Below are positions 26,272 through 32,913 of a DNA stretch of 64,000 nucleotides, piece after piece. Positions within the stretch are counted from its first letter, which is position 1. Each line of letters opens with the position of its first letter. The DNA lies in NCBI RefSeq assembly GCF_030816295.1, contig NZ_JAUSXV010000001.1:186001-250000 (forward strand), written 5' to 3'. The position numbers and the translations under genes were made by a program. This DNA comes from Microbacterium natoriense (GTDB lineage: Bacteria > Actinomycetota > Actinomycetes > Actinomycetales > Microbacteriaceae). The notes under the pieces were generated by a model. The model had not been told where the DNA came from. It was given only the letters and a program-made list of their open reading frames with translations, and did no database searches.

Positions 26272-27372
26272 TCAGACGAGTCCCTGCACCCGGAACTGCT
26301 CGGAGTGGTAGACGCTGTTGTTCCCGGTGTTCCATTGGCTCACGCTCAGATGCAGGTCCGACAGCGTCGAACCGGGGATGATGTAGCCGCCGTACAGCTG
26401 CGCGACGTGCGAGGCGTCCTCGGTGTTCCACTCGGTGCCGTACAAGAGGGTGGTCTTGGCTGCCGTGTAGAGATTGTCTGTCGGGGTGTTCAGCACCATC
26501 GCGTCGATCCGGTACGCGCCGGAGTTGAACCACGTGAGGATCCACTTGCCGCCGAGAGGGCGGAGACACATCTCGCCGAACTGGCCGGAGAGGACCTCGG
26601 TGACCGGCTTGCCCCAGCCCCAGGAGCCGTTCGCGTACCCCCATGGCTGGTAGGCCGACAGCGTGGTCATGTTGTTCGACGGCACCCGGTAGAGCACGAT
26701 GCCCTTATCGCGCTGGAAGCCGGTGCCGTAGATGTAGACGTAGCCGTCGTTGCCCTCGCCCCACGTGATGCACTGGAACTTGCCCCCGGCCATGTCGGCG
26801 GGGAACTGCAGCCCGGTGTGCTGCCAGGTCGCGCCGTTGTCGTCGGACTTCCACAGCTCCGTCCAGCGCACTGTGCCGAACTGCGGGCCGTTGACGATCG
26901 CGTGCAGGTACATGCGCGAGCCGATCGTGATGACGTCTGACGGGATGACCGTCGTGAAGTAGTTGTCGTGCGGGTAGTACCAGAGCTGCGGGGCGGTGCC
27001 CTGCGTGTTCGCCCCCGCTCCCGCGGAGCCGTTGAACGTGACCCCGGAGACGAGGTTCGTCGTCGAGGAGTACAGGGCGACCGGCGAACGCCAGTTCGCA
27101 CCGCCGACGTGGTCGGCCCAGGTGTCGCCGAACATGAACAGCATCCGCCCTTCCGGGGTGCGCGCGGGAATGCCGAGATCCGTCGCTCCCACCCCGTACT
27201 GCACCGGTACTTGAGTGCCGGCCAGCACCTTGACCCTCGTCACGGTGAGCCCCGCTGCGGATGCCGGTGGCGCCGGCGCCGTCGCGGCGATGAAGGCCGC
27301 GCCGAGCACCGCCGCGCCCTGGATGAGTCCTCGGCGGCTGACGCCGCGCTCGTTCGTGCTCTCGGTCTCCAT
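26272..27372 (-). CDS. GH183 (DUF4185) protein with Tat signal, probable secreted endo-D-arabinanase
   Basis: The 366 residues start with a twin-arginine signal (GVSRRGLIQGAAVLGAAF, 10-27) and a likely A-x-A cleavage near residue 40. The mature part has the DUF4185 beta-propeller look: 'GATDLGIPARTPEGRMLFMFGDTWAD' (62-87) with the FGDT motif, then repeated 'W..' blades and 'WTELWKSDDNGATWQ'. GH183 proteins are endo-D-arabinanases acting on mycobacterial arabinogalactan and lipoarabinomannan. It is encoded 32 bp after the second importer permease, in the same operon, and is followed by an ABC exporter. It would be a folded, released enzyme that cuts the polymer into importable pieces. Confidence 0.85.
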   Translation of the reverse strand: METESTNERGVSRRGLIQGAAVLGAAFIAATAPAPPASAAGLTVTRVKVLAGTQVPVQYGVGATDLGIPARTPEGRMLFMFGDTWADHVGGANWRSPVALYSSTTNLVSGVTFNGSAGAGANTQGTAPQLWYYPHDNYFTTVIPSDVITIGSRMYLHAIVNGPQFGTVRWTELWKSDDNGATWQHTGLQFPADMAGGKFQCITWGEGNDGYVYIYGTGFQRDKGIVLYRVPSNNMTTLSAYQPWGYANGSWGWGKPVTEVLSGQFGEMCLRPLGGKWILTWFNSGAYRIDAMVLNTPTDNLYTAAKTTLLYGTEWNTEDASHVAQLYGGYIIPGSTLSDLHLSVSQWNTGNNSVYHSEQFRVQGLV

Positions 27373-27404
27373 CGACCGCTCCTCTCGTCACCGCATGGGT
27401 ACTG

Positions 27405-28298
27405 CTACTTGAGACCTGCCATCTTGATGTTGCCGATGATCTGCCGCTGGAAGATCAGGAAGAGGATGATGACCGGGGCCGCTGCCAGGACGGAGCCGGC
27501 CATCAGCAGTCCCAGCTCTGTGCTGCGCTCGGAGCGGAAGGTCGCGAGATACTGCTGCAGCACGAACTTCTCCGGAGAGGTGATCGTGAGGATCGGCCAG
27601 ACGTAGGAGTTCCAGTAGGCCAGGAACGCGGTGATCCCCATCACGACGAACGGCGGCTTGGAGAGCGGGAGGAAGATCCGCCAGAAGATGCCGAAGCGTC
27701 CGCAGCCGTCGAGCATCGCGGCCTCCTCGAGGCTCTTCGGGATGTTCAGGTAGAACTGCCGGATGAAGAACACCATGCCCGCGCTCGCGAGTCCGGGGAT
27801 GACGAGCACCGCGAGGGTGTCGAGCATCGCCAGCCGGGTGACGACGATGAAGCTCGTGAGCAGGATCGTCATACCGGGGATGAACATGGTCGTGATGACG
27901 ACAGTCCAGATCAGTCCCTTGAAGCGGAAGTCCAGGCGGGCGAACGCATAGGCGGCGAGCGAGTTCACCGCGAGGCTGCCCACCGTGAACAGGATCGCTC
28001 CGAAGAACGTCCAGGCCAGCGTCCGCAGGAAGGTCGGATCCGCCAGGATCTGCGCGTAGTTCTGCCAGAGCCAGACCTCGGGGAAGAACTGGAACGGCGT
28101 CTCGACGACCTCGGTCTTCGACTTGAACCCGGCGATCACCATCCAGGCGAGCGGGAACAGCGACGCGATGACGAACAGCGCGCCGAGGATCACCTTCCCG
28201 AGGAGGACGAGCCATCCCCCGGCGCTGCGCGGCGTCCGGGTCGAGCGCGGCTCCTTGCCCGCGAGGACGATGCGTGTGGTCTCCTGCATGACGGCCAT
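27405..28298 (-). CDS. CUT1 sugar ABC transporter permease (MalG type), D-arabinan importer
   Basis: The 297-residue permease has six helices and the EAA loop 'NIPKSLEEAAMLDGCGRFGIFWRIFLP' around residues 190-215. The ATG at 28298 overlaps the preceding permease stop by one base (TGATG), so it is translationally coupled. A longer open frame upstream has no start or helix support. It works with the permease and binding lipoprotein encoded just upstream. Cargo is inferred to be D-arabino-oligosaccharide from the operon. As in the N-glycan locus, no ATPase gene is present. Confidence 0.92.
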   Translation of the reverse strand: MAVMQETTRIVLAGKEPRSTRTPRSAGGWLVLLGKVILGALFVIASLFPLAWMVIAGFKSKTEVVETPFQFFPEVWLWQNYAQILADPTFLRTLAWTFFGAILFTVGSLAVNSLAAYAFARLDFRFKGLIWTVVITTMFIPGMTILLTSFIVVTRLAMLDTLAVLVIPGLASAGMVFFIRQFYLNIPKSLEEAAMLDGCGRFGIFWRIFLPLSKPPFVVMGITAFLAYWNSYVWPILTITSPEKFVLQQYLATFRSERSTELGLLMAGSVLAAAPVIILFLIFQRQIIGNIKMAGLK

Positions 28299-29224
28299 CA
28301 GTCCACCAGCCTCTCGGAATTGACGAACTTGAACACGAGCGCCGAGATCGTCCCCAGCACGACGAACAGCACAAGCGCGGCAGCGATCGAGTATCCGGCG
28401 TTCACGTCGAGACGGAAATGGTTGAAGATGAAGAGGTTCGGCAGGGTCGTGGAGTCGAGCGGCCCACCCTGGGTCATGACGAGCGGAAGCTCGAACTGCT
28501 GGATCGCCGCGACGAAGCCGGTGATGAGCAGGTACAGCACGACATTCCTCATCTGCGGGATCGTGATGTACGAGGTCTTCTGCCACCAGTTGGCGCCCTC
28601 CATCGCGGCCGCCTCGTAGTACTCGGTGGGCACGTCCACCATCGCGGCGACCATGATGAGCGAGGTGAGTCCCATGCCGAGCCAGATCGCCGGGACGGCA
28701 ACCGCTGCGAGCGCCCATTTCGGGTCACCGATCCAGGCGATCGGTTCGACGCCGAAGGTGCCGAGAAACGCGTTCAGGAGCCCGCCGGAGTAGTTGTAGA
28801 TCAGCACGAAGATGATCGACGCGATCACCGCGGAGACGATCGTCGGGATGTAGATGCTGACCTTCAGGATGCTGGCCGCCCGGCGCGACACGGCGACGAC
28901 GAGGCTCGCGAAGAGGAACGCCAGCACGAGCATGACCGGCACCGTCATCAGCACGAACGCGAAGCCGCGTCCGATCGTGGCGAGGAAGAGCGGATCCTTC
29001 AGGACGTTGACGTAGTTGCGGATGCCGACGAACTCCGGGTCCTTGTAGAAGCTCCAGTCCTGGAACGACAGATACCCGGCGTAGACCGCCGGCCAGATGA
29101 CGAAGATCCCCAGCAGCACCACGACCGGCAGCAGGAACCAGTAGGCGGTCTTGTTGTCGCGGTATCGATAGCGGTTCTTCTTGCGCCGGATGTCGCGGCG
29201 CTCCTCCACAGCCTGGCTGGCCAT
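28298..29224 (-). CDS. CUT1 sugar ABC transporter permease (MalF type), D-arabinan importer
   Basis: The 308-residue permease has a charged cytoplasmic N terminus (RRDIRRKKNRYRYRDNKTAYW) and six helices. The EAA loop 'PTEYYEAAAMEGANWWQKTSYITIP' is near residues 200-225. The ATG at 29224 is preferred over an upstream start at 29287 because it has GAGGTGG in front, and because the earlier start would overlap a strong hairpin at 29256-29283. It is the second gene of the importer operon. Confidence 0.92.
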   Translation of the reverse strand: MASQAVEERRDIRRKKNRYRYRDNKTAYWFLLPVVVLLGIFVIWPAVYAGYLSFQDWSFYKDPEFVGIRNYVNVLKDPLFLATIGRGFAFVLMTVPVMLVLAFLFASLVVAVSRRAASILKVSIYIPTIVSAVIASIIFVLIYNYSGGLLNAFLGTFGVEPIAWIGDPKWALAAVAVPAIWLGMGLTSLIMVAAMVDVPTEYYEAAAMEGANWWQKTSYITIPQMRNVVLYLLITGFVAAIQQFELPLVMTQGGPLDSTTLPNLFIFNHFRLDVNAGYSIAAALVLFVVLGTISALVFKFVNSERLVD

Positions 29225-29255
29225 ATCCACCTCGTCGTGCTCTCGGGGCGTCGTC

Positions 29256-29283
29256 CCGCCCGGGGCCTCTGGGCCCCGGGCGG
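29256..29283 (-). promoter_or_regulatory. Intercistronic hairpin between binding-protein and permease genes
   Basis: Perfect 12-bp G/C arms CCGCCCGGGGCC (29256-29267) and complement (29272-29283) with a 4-base loop. It starts 14 bp after the binding-protein stop codon and has no U-run. In binding-protein operons such a stem usually protects the upstream message or lets only part of transcription through, giving more binding protein than permease. Confidence 0.75.
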
Positions 29284-29297
29284 TCACGCCGACAGGG

Positions 29298-30662
29298 TCA
29301 GTTCTTCGGCGCCTTGTCGGGCAGCCCGTCGCGGTCGATCACGGTCTGGATCGCGGCGTTCGCGGTCTTGATCGCGTCGTCCACCGACGCCGAGCCCTTC
29401 ATGACAGACTCCATCGCGGTGCCGACGGCCAGGTTCACATCCCACGGGTACGTGGAGCCGGCGATGGCGTCCGGGGCGATCTCGTCGACGATGACCTTCG
29501 ACCAAGGGGCCTTCGCGGCCTCCTCGCTCGCGGCGACGGCATCCTGCACCGACTGGCGTACGGGCACCTTGGTGAACTGGGTGTTCACGAAGAAAGGCAC
29601 CAGGTTATCGGGATCGCCGCCGATCGCCCACGACAGGAACTCGCCCGCGGCATCCGCGTTCTTGGTCTTCGCGTCGACGACCCAGGTGAAGTTGCCCATG
29701 GTGGTGGCGGTGCGACCGTCGGCGTCCGAGGCGCTCGGGAAGCGGCCGACGCCTGTCTTGTCGAGCAGGTCGGCGTAGTCGGAGCCGATCTCCGACATCA
29801 TCCACGAGCCGGAGACCTTGAAGGCGACCTTCTGCTGCCCGAAGTCTTCTCCGGCGACATAGGCCGCGAGGGGCTGCTTGGGCATGTAGCCCTTGTCCCA
29901 CAGCACCTTGTACTGCTCCATCAGAGCACGGTAGCCCTTGTCGTCGACGTCGGGCGCGGACCAGTCGTCGGTGAGTGCGAGGTGGCCGGAGAAGTTGTAC
30001 TGCTGACCGACCGTCGACCATGCCATCGTCACGGCGTCCTGCGCGGGAGAGATGCAGTACTGGCCGTCGGCGAGCGTGGGCTGGATCTTCGCGCAGGCGT
30101 CGAGGAGGTCGTCCCAGGTCTCGGGGGCCTTGCTGGAGTCGACACCCGCGGCATCGAGCATGTCCGTGTTCCAGAAGAGCACGGTCTGCGGCTCGAGGAG
30201 CAGCGGGTACGCGTAGTGCTTGCCGTCGATCTCCGAGATGGAGGAGGCGATGTCGAGGATCTCGCCCAGCGCATCCTTCGAGACGATCGAGTCCAGTTCG
30301 TGCACGGATCCCGCGTTCACGAGGTCATGGAGGTTGGCGGAGCTCGTGTACACGTCGGGAGCCTTGCCCGCGGCCTGTGCGGCCTTCATCTTCTGGTCCC
30401 AGGCATCCGCCGGCACCTCGGTGTCGACGACCTTGATCTTGTCCTGCGACGCGTTGAACTTCTTGACGATGTCGGCGTACCACTCGTTCTCCACGGGGGT
30501 GAAGGAGCGGTGCCAGAACTGCACGGTGGTGACGCCGTCTCCGCCGCCCTCCCCCGCCGACTCGCCTGGGGTGCCGGACCCGCAGGCGGCGAGCATCGAG
30601 CCGACCGTCAGCGCTCCGAGAGCGGCGATCGCCGTGCGACGCGTGCGTGTGGTGATTCTCAT
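29298..30662 (-). CDS. Extracellular sugar-binding lipoprotein of the D-arabinan importer
   Basis: The 454 residues begin with a lipoprotein signal ending in LAAC (Cys27). A glycine/glutamate linker precedes an SBP_bac_1 domain starting 'VTTVQFWHRSFTPVENEWYADIVKKFNAS'. Aromatic-rich stretches such as 'AWSTVGQQYNFSGHLALTDDW' could stack on sugars. It is the first gene of an operon with two permeases, GH183 and the ABC exporter. A GAAATCGATTTC operator is 115 bp upstream. Ligand is inferred as D-arabino-oligosaccharide because the operator and neighbours belong to the D-arabinan set. Confidence 0.92.
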   Translation of the reverse strand: MRITTRTRRTAIAALGALTVGSMLAACGSGTPGESAGEGGGDGVTTVQFWHRSFTPVENEWYADIVKKFNASQDKIKVVDTEVPADAWDQKMKAAQAAGKAPDVYTSSANLHDLVNAGSVHELDSIVSKDALGEILDIASSISEIDGKHYAYPLLLEPQTVLFWNTDMLDAAGVDSSKAPETWDDLLDACAKIQPTLADGQYCISPAQDAVTMAWSTVGQQYNFSGHLALTDDWSAPDVDDKGYRALMEQYKVLWDKGYMPKQPLAAYVAGEDFGQQKVAFKVSGSWMMSEIGSDYADLLDKTGVGRFPSASDADGRTATTMGNFTWVVDAKTKNADAAGEFLSWAIGGDPDNLVPFFVNTQFTKVPVRQSVQDAVAASEEAAKAPWSKVIVDEIAPDAIAGSTYPWDVNLAVGTAMESVMKGSASVDDAIKTANAAIQTVIDRDGLPDKAPKN

Positions 30663-30776
30663 GGGTTCCTCCTCAGGAACGGACTCCTCATCGAGTCGCT
30701 GCTGTGTGCTCGGCTGCCGCCGAAGGGATCCGGCCGCGCGTCGATCCTCGGTGACCGGGTAAGCGCCAGATTATGC

Positions 30777-30788
30777 GAAATCGATTTC
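30777..30788. promoter_or_regulatory. Operator of the D-arabinan LacI regulon, site 3
   Basis: GAAATCGATTTC, a perfect palindrome, within TGCGAAATCGATTTCATGCG. It lies upstream of the importer/GH183/exporter operon, in the gap after the lipoprotein GH183 gene. Confidence 0.85.
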
Positions 30789-30813
30789 ATGCGCAAGGGA
30801 TCAAATCGTCTTC

Positions 30814-31959
30814 TCAGCCCGCGCGCACCAGATCCGCCGAGAACCAGAACACGTTGTACGGACCCCAGAGGGAGAGCGTGAAGTAGATCGTGCTGCCGTC
30901 GTCGCTCACGTAACGCGGATTGAGGTACGGGGAGTACAGCCCCGGGTACTCATCGCCTGACACGAGCTCGATCGCCTGCCCCCACGGACCCCACGGAGTG
31001 ACGCCCTCGCGGATGTAGGCGTTGCCCGCATCCGAGTAGGTCATGATCCAGCGATCCAGGTACGTCGACCACATGACCGACAACTCGCCGATCGTCCCCT
31101 CGACGACCGTCTCGGCATCCTCGAGATCGCTGCTCCATCGCGGGGTCTCGCCGTCGACGCCGGCGAAGTAGGAGTAGGCATCCTGGTCCTCGACCGCATC
31201 CTCCGTGGCCCGCACACGCATCAGCTGCACACCTCCGAATCGCCCCGACGGGATGGACCAGAAATAGATCCAGTCCTCGCCGCCTTCGTGCACCTCCGCC
31301 GTGGCGAACTGCACGAAGTTCGAGTCGCCGGGCCATTCGACGCCGTCCACGGGCGCCCAGCTCTCTCCCCCGTCGCGTGACACGATCAGCGCGGAACGGT
31401 TGGCATCCCAGGCACCCGGCTCTCCCCAGAACTTCACGGACATGTACGAGACGTAGATCGTCTCGCCGATCGCGAAGCCGTAGGTCGGGATCTTGGTGAC
31501 CTCGCCTCCCGCACCGTTCGCGTCATGGTCCCCTTCGACGAGCGGAGCAGCCAGACCGATGTCGTCTTCGACCCAGCCGTCGAACGAGATCCCGTCGGAC
31601 GGGTCGTCGTCGGTCGTCCACGCGGCGACGTTCGAGCGCCAGAAGCCTCCTTGTCCTCCGATCGACTCCGGATCGCGTTCGCCGAATGTGTCTCCGAACA
31701 GGAAGAACGTGCGGTCGCCGACATTGACCATCGACCCGAGATCGGTGCCGGCGACCGAGACCGCCGCGGTGTCGTTCATGGCGTCGGGGCCGGTGAGCTG
31801 CGCGATCTCCGCGACCTCGGAGACGCCGTCGAGCACGAAGGGCTTGTCGGGGTTCGGATCGACGCTCACCCCCGCACTCCCGGCGCATCCGGCGAGCACG
31901 AGGGCGAGGACGACGGATGCCGCGACGGCGGCCCTGCGAGATGCGGAAGTGACGGACAT
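30814..31959 (-). CDS. GH183 (DUF4185) lipoprotein, probable cell-surface endo-D-arabinanase
   Basis: The 381 residues have a lipoprotein signal with LAGC (Cys25), so the enzyme should stay on the cell surface. The mature domain carries DUF4185 landmarks: 'GTDLGSMVNVGDRTFFLFGDTFGE' (71-94) with FGDT, then 'DGGESWAPVDGVEWP', 'WSTYLDRWIMTYSD' and 'YSPYLNPRYVSDDGSTIYFTLS'. It is the second GH183 of the locus, clearly diverged from the Tat-exported one in sequence and anchoring. A GAAATCGATTTC operator lies 43 bp upstream, and the gene is transcribed separately from the importer operon. The two enzymes may cut different parts of the polymer, one free and one bound. Confidence 0.83.
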   Translation of the reverse strand: MSVTSASRRAAVAASVVLALVLAGCAGSAGVSVDPNPDKPFVLDGVSEVAEIAQLTGPDAMNDTAAVSVAGTDLGSMVNVGDRTFFLFGDTFGERDPESIGGQGGFWRSNVAAWTTDDDPSDGISFDGWVEDDIGLAAPLVEGDHDANGAGGEVTKIPTYGFAIGETIYVSYMSVKFWGEPGAWDANRSALIVSRDGGESWAPVDGVEWPGDSNFVQFATAEVHEGGEDWIYFWSIPSGRFGGVQLMRVRATEDAVEDQDAYSYFAGVDGETPRWSSDLEDAETVVEGTIGELSVMWSTYLDRWIMTYSDAGNAYIREGVTPWGPWGQAIELVSGDEYPGLYSPYLNPRYVSDDGSTIYFTLSLWGPYNVFWFSADLVRAG

Positions 31960-32001
31960 GATCCTCCTCGATCGGTGACGGTCATGGATCCGAATCTAGC
32001 G

Positions 32002-32013
32002 GAAATCGATTTC
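32002..32013. promoter_or_regulatory. Operator of the D-arabinan LacI regulon, site 4
   Basis: GAAATCGATTTC within a divergent control region: 43 bp from the surface GH183 start on one side and 21 bp from the ATG of a broken gene on the other. Confidence 0.85.
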
Positions 32014-32033
32014 AACACACTAGGGTCTTCGGC

Positions 32034-32206
32034 ATGGCAGACACCCCTACACTCCGTGGCTGCGCCCGTCCGCGGCCGACGGTTTCGAACCTCGGTGGGG
32101 ACACGAGAACGGCATGCAGATCGGCATCCCGCCGACCCCGGGACCTCGCGGACTGCTGCGTATGTTCACGCCCTATCTCGACCACCCGGAAGAAGGCGCA
32201 CGCTGA
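32034..32206 (+). pseudogene. Frameshifted and truncated remnant of a gene in the D-arabinan regulon
   Basis: From the ATG at 32034 the frame reads MADT and then goes out of phase. If one C is restored in the C-run at 32044-32047, the frame continues PYTPWLRPSAADGFEPRWGH, then ENGMQIGIPPTPGPRGLLRM and FTPYLDHPEEGAR before a TGA. The tryptophan-, glycine- and proline-rich segment looks like a conserved enzyme N terminus, not chance frame. A regulon operator lies 21 bp upstream, so the intact ancestor was probably co-regulated. I do not recognise the family. The piece is only about 56 codons, so the rest has been lost, or this is a short gene with a base-call error. This is all I see in the 306-bp gap 31960-32265 besides the operator. 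Confidence 0.5.
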
Positions 32207-32265
32207 CCGCATCCCCCACGCGTGCGCCTGAGAGAGCGTCGAGCGCACTTCCGTAGACTCGCCGG

Positions 32266-32913
32266 ATGGCGAAAGTGCGGGCGCGTGCGGTTTTCGGCGC
32301 ACTGCGTCTCACCGCGGCAGCCGTGTGCGCAGTCGCCCTCGTGCACCGGCTGTTCTGGGGGCTCAGCTCACGGACGACCGCGGGCGAGAACTTCTTCGCG
32401 TACCTGACGGTCGAATCGAACTGCGCGCTCGTGATCGTGCTGCTGATCGGCACTGCACTCGCGTTCACACGAGCGACTGACCCACGCTGGTTCACGATCG
32501 CTCTCGCCCTCGTGCTGACCTGGACCATCACGGCCGGGCTCGCCTTCGCCTTGATCGTCTGGCAGGCCGGGCTCCGCGGCATCCGCGTCGATGTGCCCTG
32601 GTCCGATCAGGTGCTGCACTTCTGGCTGCCCGCCTGCACGGCGATCGCCTGGGTGCTCACACCCGGCCACCGCCGGGTGTCGTGGTGGATCGTGCCGTGG
32701 TCGCTGCTCTTCCCTCTCGCGTGGGGCGGAGTGACGATGTGGCGGGGGCCGCTCGTCGGCTGGTATCCGTACTACTTCCTCGACCCGCGGCAGGTGTCGG
32801 GGATGCCCGAATTCCTCCTCACGAGTGCCGTGGCGCTGTCGATCTTCGCGCTCGTGGCGTGCGTGCTGGTGCTGATCAGCCGGATGCCGCAGATCAGGCG
32901 ATCGGCTGCATGA
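32266..32913 (+). CDS. Pr6Pr-family membrane protein
   Basis: The 215-residue protein has six predicted helices. 'GENFFAYLTVESNCALVIVLLIG' is typical of the Pr6Pr group, with 'VDVPWSDQVLHFWLPACTAIAW' and 'WGGVTMWRGPLVGWYPYYFLDP' later on. No function is established. TAGACT (32254-32259) lies six bases before the ATG and no ribosome site is present, so the mRNA is probably leaderless. Its 3' end overlaps that of the convergent amine-oxidase-like gene by 20 bp. Confidence 0.88.
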   Translation: MAKVRARAVFGALRLTAAAVCAVALVHRLFWGLSSRTTAGENFFAYLTVESNCALVIVLLIGTALAFTRATDPRWFTIALALVLTWTITAGLAFALIVWQAGLRGIRVDVPWSDQVLHFWLPACTAIAWVLTPGHRRVSWWIVPWSLLFPLAWGGVTMWRGPLVGWYPYYFLDPRQVSGMPEFLLTSAVALSIFALVACVLVLISRMPQIRRSAA

